Made by a program: the position numbers and the translations under genes. DNA of 64,000 bases from Apostichopus japonicus (lineage: Eukaryota > Echinodermata > Holothuroidea > Aspidochirotida > Stichopodidae). Below, one piece after another: positions 48,608-60,985 of this stretch. How positions within the stretch are numbered: the stretch's first letter is position 1; every line of letters begins with the position of its first letter. Under the pieces are notes generated by a model. It ran no database searches, was not told the DNA's origin, and saw only the letters and a program-made list of their open reading frames with translations. The stretch lies in assembly GCF_037975245.1 (NCBI RefSeq), contig NC_092571.1:24752564-24816563 (forward strand), written 5' to 3'.

Positions 48608-50887
48608 TTCTTCGTGTTGCAAACTAAGACTACAAGATTCTGCAAACAGTTAATTAATTTCGTTTAGCTGGCCCTATCCGCTACCTTCGGCTACCCTGGG
48701 AGTGGGATATAGGACAGCTGGGACCTGTGTCGCATGGGCGCAGCGCAAAGTTGCCTAAAACAAAACTCTGTTGCACAGCAGAATACATGCTATGAGTTAG
48801 CTACCCAAGCAACTATTATTGTGATGTTTACTTATTACGGAAGCCTCGTCATACCAGTTGATTGTTACCGACTTTATCTACTTTCCCTCTTTATTACAGA
48901 TTTTACCACAAAAGCTATTTGAAATCGTAACAATTCAATATTTAGTCATATCTTAATTCATTGTTTATTGTGACTTAACGGTTTATCGACTCACCTTTCC
49001 TTTGAAAGAAACAGACAGTTATTATGACGTCACTTATAACGATCATTACATAGTGCATGCATGTTGTTGTTTGAAGTCGATCTCAACAGCGGTTTGTTTG
49101 AATTTCTCAGACACCCAAATCTTTGGACAAATCGAAGTAATCATTAGCTTCTTGTTCGTGAGAATTGACACCTTTTGAATAGAAATTCTGGAAGTAGACT
49201 ATTATTCATTGTTCGAGCTGTTAATTGATAGCCTGAGGACAGACCCTCACTGAAGTGTTGACTGGTTTGTACCAGATGTAACTTCGGGTAAGTTAGGTCC
49301 CAAAGGCCAACCTACTGTACTTCAGTATTTGTACTTTGCACCGTATCATACTATGTATACTGAAGTAGGAGGTGGGGCATTAGCACACTTAGGGGTATCC
49401 AGGTCAACAATGACAGTGATACGGTGTTACACTAGTCTGACAATTTCAAAGTGAAAATGATCTAGGTACTTAGCAGAGATTTAATATGCAGCACATGACT
49501 TGGTGATGTCACTAGTCTGACACCAGTCTATTGCAGAGTACTGTACCTATGTAGATGTAGACCTAGGCCTATGTAGATGTAATGCCACCCTACTGGCTAA
49601 CTTGCCATAGGCCTATTTAAAAATAGCTCTAATTACAATCTAGGCCTAGTACGTAGCACGAACCTCAACTTGCTTGGCCCAGACGTTTTTACCTGCATGA
49701 GCCTGATCACTAGCACAGGCTATCATAGAACTTAGAAGTCATATTAGAAGTAATATAGGCAATATGCTATCGTTAGCCTAAATGCAAAAGAAACTTTAGG
49801 CTCCATTGGTAGCCTAGCCTACCTGTATGGGCTGGTTTGGTTTCCAGAATTAAAAAAAAAGTATTGATGGTCAAGTCTGCCTTACTATTTAGTTAAAGCA
49901 AATGTGTAATTGTATGTAATCAGCACAGCCATACAGGCTAGCAAATTTTAGTAAACTGGTTTGACAGTTAGTACATTTAAAATCTGGTGAATGAACATTC
50001 ATTGCTGATCGAATAGTTAGTCAGAAAAGATAAATTTTCCAGCTCAAAATGCATGTCCATGCTTGGGTTAACCTAATAAGGAATTTAGTAATATAAGGCC
50101 CTGCAAGTGCACCTGTCTTGCTCTTTATTTTATGTGTTCTATGCACGACATACATTGGGAGTCCCTGTTCAGTTTAGCTCTGAAGCAATGTGACGAAACA
50201 TTAAATCAGTTGCCAAAAAATAATAAGTAATTTGAAGTATGTGTTTTCAAGAAAGAAAACAAATGTTTTAACCTTTGGGTTATTTGAATAAATGATACAA
50301 ATAGTTTTGAAACCTGAATTATGTTTTCTTTATTCACATGGATTTTTCTCAACCTGGATGCCACTGTTACAGTACATACTTACTTTCAAATAAATTCTGT
50401 TGTTCTTGTCTGTCTTTGTAATTTAGTGTAGATATGAAAGTAAACCTTAAATTTACATTAAATATGGTCAAACACATGTACATCTGGATATCCCCAAGAA
50501 ATGTCCTCTTTTTTCTATCTAAGAGGAACTTTTGGGTAGATTTATGAATTTAAAAACAAATGTCTGGATGTTTGGTGACTTCCAACAGTTGCAAAACATT
50601 CTCGATGGTGTTTTTGCCATCTGTCTACTCCAGTTTGAGCACAGACAGGCAAATACATCATAATAACAACTTCAAGTATTCTGATTATAAAATAAGGTAT
50701 ACTTCTTATAACTTCACATATGGTACTACTTTAGATACCCTTCAAAATACCACAAAAGGGAGGGGAAACCCCACAACTTAGAATTCTCACCAGAACTCTT
50801 TACCCTGGATATTATCAGCATGCAAAATACTCAAGCTCTTTGTACTGAACAGACTTCTGACATACGGTACACTGGATGCATAGAGTG
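48608..50887. other. PEX2 upstream region
   Basis: The first 150 or so bases should contain the PEX2 promoter. Beyond that, a strong donor-like GGGTAAGT lies near 49286-49293 on the plus strand, but no coding exon was tied to it. Otherwise nothing recognised. Confidence 0.35.
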
Positions 50888-53800
50888 ATTACACAATGTG
50901 ACAAACCGTTCTCCCGGTAACATGCACCCTACGCACGTGGCAAGGGCTCCTACTAACATATCCTGAAGCAGAAAATAGAACCTGTTAAATTCAACCAACT
51001 ATATTTGCACAAGGAATACCTTACAAGCAGGCAAAAAATGTGTGGATTTGATTCTTGTACAGACAGAAAATTGTCAAATTTATCCAGTTCCTCTACTCCC
51101 CCAGCCATGCAGTCCAAATTTGCAAGTTCAGAGTCATATCATTCTAAATAAAACTTGAAGAAAACAATTATTGATGGTTTGTCTATTATGAGCTCTTTTT
51201 TTCTACAATTTTCAAAGACTGAGTTCTGCCCCCTATTCTCAATCAATGAATATTCCTAGTTATATTATCATGATATCTTTCCTTATCCTATCCAGTTAGT
51301 GAAACCCCATCGTGTCAAACAGGTGAGTTACACCTCCAAAATCACTGACATGTATGTTAAATGGGCAAGCTTATACACAAATTTACAAGCATGAACCACA
51401 GTTTAAGCACAAGTTGCAGAAATGCAGTTTTAGTACATTTACGTTAGACAAAATTCATAAACTGCTACATGAACGAAAACACCAAATTATTGGCAGTTCA
51501 AGGATCAGCTGTGACCTTTTACTTCTGTTGTTGTTTGTTACCTGTTTAATTTGAAAAGGAGTAGGCTTTAGTAGTGCTAAGCATTGCACATGACACCGCT
51601 GCTTATGTTTTTGGGCCTTTTCTTCTAGTAAAGAAAATTCCTGTTCGGTGATCGTGGAGGTGGGGTCTTATGAAAGCGCACAGGGTTCAAAATCAGTTAT
51701 ATGAACACTGAGCTCAGGGTCTGATCTGAAAATTTAAATGTTGCCCAAGTCAACTGTTGCTCAGTTATACCAGCCTACTAATGGAACTTTAATTTATTTA
51801 TCAATTATATCAAGTTGGTTGAGGCTGAAGGAAAAAAAAAAATTAAAGGAGACACACTCCAACATCATTATTGGTCTATAGATGTAATAGAGATAAATGT
51901 CAAGAACATGTTATTTCATTTGGCATAAATCAGAGATTTAATGCTTCTTCACATGGCAAGTCTGAAGACTTGATCAAGTCTAAATATGACATCATCCAGC
52001 CACATGTGCTTCAATTTTTTAAAATTTATTTCAATGTTTATTTTTTATATTGGCGAAGGGTTTTGCAAATTAAATGATGAATCTCAAATATTGAAGCTGG
52101 TTACATGACCAGATGATGACATTGGTTTCAGGGCCAAAACAGTCAACATTCCACAAAAATGAAATATGAAAAATATGAAAAGAAAAACAAAGAGCTAGTA
52201 AACAGGTTTCTGGATCCTAGTTCAGGGTAAGGTTCAGGTTCAAACCTATTGCTCTTATGGCATACAAAACTGAAGTACCAGTAGTAATTAATAAAACAGA
52301 GGTATGATGACATATGATGGACACTAGAAAAAACAATGCTGTTTATCAAAGCTAGTGACCAGTTGGTGCGAAAGAAAAGATAAAATAGGTTATACTCGAA
52401 ACCCAAAAAATTAGTATACATGTCACATGTCTATATAACTTGTTTTGGTATTGCTACTGACCATTGTCATGAATGAGCATAGTTTTTTGCATGTTTGAAA
52501 AGCTTGCAGACAATTATTTGATATAATTGTGAAAGGAAGTTTGTTCCAGATGTTGTAAAAATAGTTGTAAGCTAAAATTTACCATGCACAGTTTTATGGT
52601 GGATCACATGGAAAAGATCATTATTTTGCATACTAGTAGAGGGTTGAATATTTTTAGATAAATGGATAGCATCTGCTAACACACCAGGTAGCGTACCATT
52701 ACAATGCTTGAATACAATCCCACCAAATGTAGGAATGATTACCTTGAATCTTAAAGACGTTATATTCAAGGTGTAACTGATTTGATCAATCTATTCTGTA
52801 AAATTTGTAGAGGATTTTAAGAAAGTAGTAGTACTAATGACATAACAGATTTTGAAAATGACAGCTCCCAGACATGACTTTCAAACTAGGATATCTCCCA
52901 CATGGAACAAGATTTTTCTCAGCTGATTGGGGAGTTGTTCTTCATCTAGATCTCAGTCATATAAACCAAAGATGATGGTTGGGTTTTGTGTTCCCTTTAA
53001 GCTGCATCTGCATAATTATTGTTATTGCATATAGAAAATGCCTCCTTGAATTAATGCAGTACTCACACGTGTACATCCTTTTAATTGTTGTTGCTAATCT
53101 CTGCCAGCCAGCCAGCAATGATTGATCAACTCTTGCCAACAGTCTTTCCTGGGACTACATATCAAGACATATTACAAGACAGCTGTAAGGGATCAAAGTA
53201 AATCTCTCCCTGGGGAATTGAAACCTGATTAACAATTGGATTGTTAAGAAGGTAGAAACTGATCCCTTAAGGACAATTAGGACAACTTGTAAATACATGC
53301 TATCATTGTAATTGGAGACATCTGTTACTATCCTTCTTCTTACATTAAAGCTTACCAGTGTTTAAGTAGTGTAGTCCTGGGATGAGTCAGGGAGTCAACT
53401 CCCTTCTACTATACATATAAATATATAAAGCAGTACAAAAAGCTTGACATTGCTTGTCAGGATTAATCTGTATAATAATACAAAAATTGTGTACCTTAGG
53501 CATGGTGTTCAGTTACTAAAATAACATTTTCTGTGAGAGTGTGATTGAAATAAAGAAAATCTGTTATGACTAAGTTTGCTTCAAAGTTTAACAGATAAAA
53601 ATGTGAAGGTGTACAGTAATTGTTATGAAAATATGTTTCATGATAGGAAGTAATCAACAGAAATGTCAGCCTTAAATGTATTAACATTGGTCTGCCAGTG
53701 CTGGTGTATTGGATTTTGGCATCTCTTCAGTAGGTTATGCCTTCCCCTTCTTGCCCCTTCTTCTTGCCCCTCTTCCTCCCCTCCAAAAGATTAAATGATA

Positions 53801-56800
53801 GGGAAAAAAATGACCAAAGAACAGAAATCACCAAGAGAATGAGTCAATTTATTTTGGGGTCAATTGTACGGTTCAAAGGTGGGTCGTATGGGGCAGGAGA
53901 TAGGGAGGATGGGTGGGACTGGTTCAGCTTTCTGCTTTGGAGATTAGGTATTTTCCCCACATTTTGGGATGGGGTTTGAGTCCAGGGGACTGGTTGAGTT
54001 TTCTGCTTTGTAGGTAAGGTCTTTTATTATTGTTTTTTCTCACATTTTGTCTTCCTCTTTGGTTTCCCGAAAGCGAAAACTATGGAGTCACTTTTACCGA
54101 CCTTGCAAAATTGTGAGGGGGACTGCGAATTGCAAAGTCGGCAACAACGATAGCCAGGATCGCAAAGTCGTGAAATTACTTTAACGGTTAGAATTTGTCC
54201 AATAAGGCAACATACAGAAATATTGTACTCAAAGCCCAAGACTTGGTTGGTACAAATCCTTTGGCCAGTGACAGCAGACCGTCATTTCTCAAAAAGGTTG
54301 CTACTACTTAAATCGTAGGGTCTGCAGTGTTTGTCAATGTTAGAAGAAACATTCAACAGGTAGAATAAAGTTATAAAAGGAACCTTAAACTTGTATTTGG
54401 CACTATTAAATTAGTAAATGTTGGTAATATTATCTAGCTAACATGTCTTTAAATGTTAAAATATGTCGTGTTTTATACAGAAATTGTTAACCCCCATCTA
54501 CAATAGTCCATGTACCTGAAGCTTTGAAGGTTAGTCCATTATGTTGACAGGGGTGACGTAAGTTGGCTTTTAATAAATATGGAAATCTATAACGAAAACA
54601 ACTGCTTGCCAGCAGAAGACATCTGAGGAACACATTTATTTTTATGTATTCTGAAATAAAGTTCTCATTCGATTACTGACAAAATATACATTAAATGCCA
54701 CCTAAATGCATTACATGTAGAACCATTGTGACAAATCTTATGCGGTACAGGTAGGCCCCTTGCAATGTCATCTGCAAATTAATCAGGTCACACATCTGGA
54801 GTCATGCATACTCAGTTCTTCAATGAGTTGTATTGTAATACTAAAGAACTCACAAAATTATCGTCTATTTGTATAAATGTCAAATTGAGTCAATAAAAGA
54901 GATGAAAAAAAAAAAGTTTTTCAATATCATCCTAATTACCTATTGGGAAATATTTCATACCGTAGTTTTGATTCTTGTTATTTAGCTGTCTCATCATTCT
55001 CCTCAATGAGTTGTTTTTTAATATTCTGGCTATAGCGCACACTGTTTACCTCTTTGCATTATTCTTGATGTTACAGTAACAAACAGTAAAGTGCATTAAA
55101 CCTGGAATACTTCCCTTTAAAATAAAACAACACAAACGAATCAATGAAATATATGTCAAGCACATGTCTATTTACTACCACTCCAAGATTTGAAGTAGCT
55201 TTTGTGCAAATATTCACCTTGACACTTCATCAACAACTCATCCTTTACTTCCCCTCTGACAGTTAAATGATCTCCTTTCGTTTCTTTTCTCCGCCTGGCT
55301 TTCAGTTGTCCTAAAGGAATATAATGATCCATTGTCCTCTTCAGGATTACAAGTTTTATTAAGTCTCTTATCCACATAGTTTGCTTTAGTTTGTCTTCTT
55401 TACAAAATCTGGTACATTCATATTGCTTCTTTGTTCAAATTATTTAATATGTGTTTCATGCTTGGAAGAGATTGTAACGTCCATGTTAAGTCTTAAATTA
55501 TGCAGCACCAAGCAAGAGATTGTTCCGGTGGATCAAGAAATTAATTTTGAAGATGAATGGCATACATATGATCATGCACAAGGAGTTTGTGTATTGACGA
55601 TGTAGCATCTGAAAATAAGTTTGCAATATAAATCAGGTATACAGAGAATCATAGCAGAATAATAGTACATCACTGTACTGCACACAATGACATGTAGGGC
55701 CTACTGTACATATCATTGTAGGCTACTTTAATTCAAACATTTAATACAGTTTATGAATAAAAAACATGTTTATAATTTTCAAGCAAAGATGGTGGATCTG
55801 TATAATACTTTTAATGTTAGTTTAAAAAAATGAACACAAAAATTTTTTAATTAAAAAAAAAAAAAAACAGATACAAAAGTCATACATAGACATATATATC
55901 TCATTGGTCTGTACAGTATACTATTAGTTTTGCGCATACATATCAAAATATAGTATAAGCTGAGATGTAAACTGCCTTGTCCAAGTTGGGTACACATTGA
56001 GCATATGTCACATTATCGTGCATTTTTACTAAAATTGTAAAATTTGAACTGAACTGTTGATTCCCTGGGAATTTCAAGAAATGGAAGACCTTTAGAGGTT
56101 TTTTTCGCAACTTGTTAAGACACTGGGGAAGGACTGCCCTACCATACTATTAGTATAGTATTGAGATTTATGTATGACTGAATGAGTTTATTGTAAGTAT
56201 GCTTGTAACATAACTTCATAATGTTGGTTAGATGTTTTGTTCTACAAGGTAATGATATCCTTGTTTCACTGTGTTTTGTTTCTATGGAAAGTTCGAAACT
56301 TGAAAGATGCCATGAAGCATGAAATGTTCAGATCAGAACTATGTATAGCCTTTGTGACATTCAGATTTGAAATGGCCTTTTTTTATGGGCCATAATGAAG
56401 AATAAGAGATATGGCTATTAATAAAATTATTATTAATATATATGTATACTTTTTTTGCGGCATGAATTAAGTATGCCCTTAGCCAGGAAATTCAGTTGGA
56501 GGGGCACCAACAATTTAAGGTTGGGCATACTATAATCATGTTCTGCAACCCCTGGTCTCGCCATAAGGACTTGATGTTCATGAAAATATACTCAAATGTG
56601 GATGTAAATGTATTTGATCTTTGCACATACTAGGTTCCCCCTTGTGACAGAATGACAGTTGGTATCAGTCATGAGTACTCATAATAACAGCGAGTATTCC
56701 TCAGAGACAACAAAGTTTTTTTTCCAATCCTGTCTGGTTAAAAGAACCACTTTCTAACTCTCTACTGGTCATTAAGGTAGTAGCATCTGTTTGCTTCTGT

Positions 56801-58445
56801 GCTCTCCTCGTTTGGACTACATCAATAAACTGCGATTGTGTTTCAACCTCCATGAATTGAAATACAAACTAATGATTATGTAAGGTTTGTTGATTTTAAA
56901 CCACTCACACCTGGGAACAGGAGTGAAAGCTTGTCTGTGGAAATGACTGTGAAAGTATTGCGTTGCTGTGAAGAATTGCATAAAATATATATTGGTAAAA
57001 CACTTGTATTCTGGTACTGTAAATCACATCTTGAAGTATTCCTTTTGTTTGGAGGTTGGTTTGATTCAAGAGAGAAGGAAGGATAGTGGGCGGTTCGGTC
57101 CTTGATTGTTCTTTCCTCGGAGGACATGAAAACAAGACTTGAGATTACCATTGTTATGGTTGTAAGTACTTTAAATGTAAGAAGTCATAAAAATACAGAA
57201 GCTTGAACAATTACTATACTTTCTTAACTGCAACAAGGACTGGTGTTAAACTATCGTTACGATTAATATCATGCATCGTTCGATAGCAAATCATAAAGTA
57301 ATTGCATGGCTTGAGACATTTCACTTTGTAACAATTAAAGGACTGAAATTCAATATCCTTATGTGTATCATTGTATTGTTATGTACAAAATCTTGTTTTA
57401 TGTAAGGTACAGTAGATGAAGTAACAGGGTTTACATATGGGTGCCACGTTAATTGTAAGAAATTTCATCTTTTGCATCATTTTTTGTGTTCTTGTCAAGA
57501 GAATCAAGTAGAATGATGTGTCAGCGATGTTCTTAGCTAAGGCATGTATCATCAAAGAACAATACATTCATTGACTCACCATAAATGTGGTTCTGAATAG
57601 TCTTGTCTTGACAGCTGCATAAAAGTATGTTCATATCAGCCAACATTTGCACAACTTTAATAAATATTGAATTATAAGAGTTTCTGAGGCAAATACTGTC
57701 CCATCACCCCCCCCCTCCCCCCGCCCACAATGATATCTGGAAGTGTGGAAGTTCAGTTTGCTGTGTAAAAACATAATGAAACGGATGATCACGTGTAGCT
57801 CACAATCAGGTCACAGGTTTAAACCTCTAGTCTGGCTGTTTGTTCTGTCAAGATTTCTCATACATGGATATATATCACAAACAAGCCAGACACAAAAATC
57901 TAGTAACGCAATAATTGGTTTGTATAAGTTTGTGGTTAGAACCATAACCACACAAGGTGCAAAATGTTAGGACTTTGATTGCTCATCAGGCTCTTTGACA
58001 ACTTTTTAAATTAGGCTAGTTCCCCTCTTCATCCAGATAGGATTTTAGGGATGTATTGGCATGTATTACAAGCCCCATTGAAAAATCAAGAGTGGCCAAC
58101 TAGTTAATCCCCGCAGTAAAATGCTGTCTTTACATTTTCAAAGGCCCACGGAGCGTCATCCTAAACCCACACTACCGTAAAACTTCTTCAAATCCTTTTT
58201 ACAATCAAATTAAACCTCCAACGAAGCGTTACTAAGCAACCGACGCGTAACCAACAGGGGTCCGCGTCGGTTACGCCTCCTTTTTGTTTATGAATTGCGA
58301 CCTTTAACCCATGTGTATGAGTTTACTACACACTTTGCGTACAGCACGTTCGTAGCGGTGTACTGTGATTTCACAATGAAGCAACTTACATTTGTCGCCT
58401 TTCTGTGACGTCCGTTACTTCCCAGGTGCCTAGCATTTTTTTCAT
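50888..58445 (-). CDS. Candidate small minus-strand gene, unrecognised, exon model tentative
   Basis: Five exon-like segments join in phase with GT-AG borders: 58390-58445, 57580-57614, 56911-56946, 55218-55310 and 50962 down to a stop at about 50889. The joined frame has 97 residues. Pieces read MKKMLGTWEVTDVTERRQ, ICQDKTIQNHIY, VISTDKLSLLFPG, QLKARRRKETKGDHLTVRGE and KDELLMKCQ. I recognise no family. Donors such as GTAAGT after exon 1 and GTGAGT after exon 2 are strong. The phase agreement is encouraging, but I chose among alternative sites, so chance is possible. The last segment has a second, equally open frame. A further exon-like piece at 53067-53148 does not fit this phase. Confidence 0.22.
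51296..51322 (+). CDS. Candidate 27-nt microexon
   Basis: CCTATCCAG, then 27 bases reading LVKPHRVKQ, then GTGAGT. Both borders are strong splice consensus. No neighbouring exon was joined to it, so this is only a site-based call. Confidence 0.2.
52840..52980 (+). repeat. Dispersed repeat fragment related to 47445-47505
   Basis: Shared order: TTTCTCAGCTG or TTTCTTAGCTG, then TTGTTCTT, then GATCTC, then GTCATATAAAC. Roughly 55 bases are clearly alike. Confidence 0.5.
53067..53148 (-). CDS. Candidate internal exon, unrecognised
   Basis: Between an acceptor (GTCCCAG) and a donor (GTGAGT), phase 0 reads ERLLARVDQSLLAGWQ, then RLATTIKRMYT. The other two phases hit stops. Composition looks like an amphipathic helix. 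No family recognised. Confidence 0.25.
53913..54050 (+). repeat. Local duplication of a roughly 60-75-bp unit
   Basis: Two copies of GGGACTGGTT(C/G)AG(C/T)TTTCTGCTTTG followed by AGGT and CACATTTTG, with starts about 75 bases apart. Confidence 0.65.
55506..55605 (+). CDS. Candidate terminal exon, unrecognised
   Basis: After an acceptor ATTATGCAG, a frame reads TKQEIVPVDQEINFEDEW, then HTYDHAQGVCVLTM and a stop at 55603-55605. Composition is protein-like and acidic. It needs an upstream exon ending in phase 2, which I did not find. No family recognised. Confidence 0.22.
58228..58272. promoter_or_regulatory. X-box-like motif and GC-rich inverted repeats near a putative promoter
   Basis: GTTACTAAGCAAC (58228-58240) resembles an RFX X-box (two half-sites, GTTACT and AGCAAC). 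It overlaps AACCGACGCG (58238-58247), which is inverted exactly at 58263-58272. GC content and CpG density are well above the surroundings. It lies about 500 bases upstream of the plus-strand start at 58753. Confidence 0.35.
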
Positions 58446-58752
58446 CTGGCGAAATATGAAAGCAGTTTTTGGTGGAAAGTTTGTTGCAGAAATTGTACAG
58501 TGGTTGAAATTTTAAGCATTTTTATGACTGCTTTTGAAAGCTAGTTTGCGGAACAGAATTGTTCACTCGTGGAATTCGCGTAGCCTACCAAACGTTGACT
58601 TAGTTGAACGACGTTGCTGGAATCACTAATTTTTGTACATGAGTGTATTCCACGATCTCACGCTGAGAAACAAATTTCGGCTAAATAAGATCAGTTTGTG
58701 ACAGCGTGCTAGGGTCTTTATTGCTGTATTCTCTACGTGTGTAACCAAAGTC

Positions 58753-58791
58753 ATGTCTGAAAAAGAAGAAAGTTTAGAACAAGTTATCCAG
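58753..58791 (+). CDS. First coding exon of an unidentified plus-strand gene
   Basis: ATG at 58753 opens 13 codons, MSEKEESLEQVIQ, ending exactly at a strong donor (CAG then GTAAGC). The surroundings (58.1-58.75 kb) are richer in CpG than the rest, as expected near a transcription start. A possible next exon is 60961-60985, which continues SRGVIIDK in phase 0. The rest would lie further right or beyond the window. No family can be named from this. Confidence 0.4.
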
Positions 58792-60960
58792 GTAAGCAAC
58801 AGTCTCATGCAGAACGGTAAAGTGTTTTTAGTGTCACCTAAGCAAGTGTGAATCCACCAACGTTATACTTAGCATAGCCTAACGTAGGGTTACCGAGTAC
58901 AAATATCAACCTGTCTATAATGTTTAGGCCTACGACCATTACGTTTTAAAAGAGGACCGTCTTTAATAAGTAAGTTGACAACACGGACATTTTTCTCTAC
59001 AAAGTTATGTTGCCTAAATACTGCAACTAAAATGACTGTAAAAACGTAACAAGTCATATCTTGGTTTAAATGTTGGGCCTATGCATAAACCCTCTGGTAT
59101 AGTCTATAACTGTCCTAGGCCTAGGCTAAAGTTTTACAGTTTTACAATGTAAAGCTTATGTAGAGAAAATATTACTAACATTGCTTGGTCAAAAGTAAAG
59201 TTTACAAGTTTTCTTGTAAACGATGACAATTTATTGAGCATTGAGGTTAATTATTGACCATTGCTCGTCGCAGTCATATTTATTGCAGTAATTTTTATAA
59301 AGGTTGATGACATATTTATAGATGATGTATCACTGGGTCGTTCACTGGGTCGTTTAGTATAACATGTCAAGTGGAGCTTTAATATTATTTATTTGAATTA
59401 GATGTCACAGAGGACTTCTCTTTCTGTATACTTGCTCCACTATAAGCACTGTGTTCCATTCTATGTAGCAACATAGATTTTAGTCAAGCAGATTAAAAAG
59501 TTCAAAGTGCAAACACCTAAAACCATAGGGGGAATATGCTTGTAAATTTTAAAGAACACAAATATAACAGTTTTGCTTTCAACATCCATATACAAATTTC
59601 TTGCAAAGATACTAATTTGTTTCAGAAATATATATTTTTTTTGTAGAATACTGTTGACCAGATTAAAATCCAGGTGCCATGGAAATGTATCACATTTGTA
59701 GTCAGCACTCTTTTGCTGTGAGTTGCAATATTGTAGTTGAAGCCATGGAGGGGTCCATTCATGCTAAAATGTACCAAAATTTGTGTTAACAAAATGTGAA
59801 AACTAAGAGGCATTTTGAAGGTTTTAAGAGAATTTTTCAACCAAATACAGTGCTACTGTATGTTAACTATCAAAATATAATTGATTGTCACAATCAAATG
59901 CTAAATTATCCCTGACTGAGTAAGGTCTATTAGATGGTCTTTAAGGAAGGGCCAGAGGCAAATGAAAGGTTCTGGGTTGTGTGGCCCTGGGGTCATCAAA
60001 GCAGATGCTAGTGTGGGGCAGGGGGATGGTTTTGGAACCCTCCCCAGGATATGAAATTAAAAGTTAAGACATCAAACCTAGTGCATTCAGGGGCATATTT
60101 AGATATATTAGGTATAAATGCAAGGTTGTGCTTTTTAAAAAAAAAAAAATTGTGAGGTTGAAAAAGGAGCCCTGGTTGTACCTGTAGAAGCAGTCTTATT
60201 CTTGCTTGGCTGAAAATATTAGACCCCCCAACTGAACCATTCCCCAAGACTGAGGGTGGGTGGGGGGTGGGGGAGTTGACTGGCTATCCTTTGTGCATAC
60301 CATTGGACTACATTTAAGTAAAAGTGAAACTAGTAGCTGTGGAAATCAGAGCGAAAGCAAACTGATTAAAGGAACATTATGAACTTGAAATTGTAGATCT
60401 AAATTAGTGTATTCTTAGTCAATACTGTACGTCAACCTTGATGACAATCTGTATTGATAGTTATTAGCCTTTATTACATACATCCTGTATAAATAAGATT
60501 TACACAGTAGTGTAGGTATATCCTACTGTTATATCATTCAAAGTTGGACATACATCAAGTGAATATACTTAAAACTAAAAGTAGTAAGACTTACTTATTT
60601 ATGCATGATTGATGAGATTAAAATATGATACATTTGTCTATATCCACATTTCTCAACATGAATAAATTGTTATTACAGTAAAGAAGTTTTAAATATCACT
60701 GAGTTTCTTTACAGTACAATGTTTTAATCAGACAGTGTACATGGTAGATCTGTCTCTCTGTTTAAAGCAGGTTTCTTTTTAATCAGAATTTGTCAGTCTA
60801 CCGGTCGTTTCCTGCCTAGCCTTGAAAGCCAGGATACGCTCGTTTCCTGTTCACTGGGTGTATGCATAGTCCTAAAATGTTAATGAAACTGACACGTGTA
60901 GAAAGTGGCTACCTTTTTGTTAAAATTTGAATTATCTTACCTGGATTTTACCTTTTACAG
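58792..60960 (+). other. Putative intron of the gene starting at 58753
   Basis: No exon seen. A 14-base local duplication (ACTGGGTCGTTC type) lies at about 59330-59357. A poly-A tract lies at about 60138-60150. Confidence 0.3.
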
Positions 60961-60985
60961 AGCAGAGGAGTCATTATAGACAAAG
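60961..60985 (+). CDS. Candidate 25-nt microexon
   Basis: Preceded by ACCTTTTACAG and followed by GTATTG. It reads SRGVIIDK plus one base, in phase with the 58753 exon. The short length makes the call weak. Confidence 0.2.

Noticed and set aside
48734-48922. Frame starting MGAAQSC upstream of PEX2
   Set aside because: It looks like a myristoylation start, but has no donor site or similarity, and continues as random sequence.
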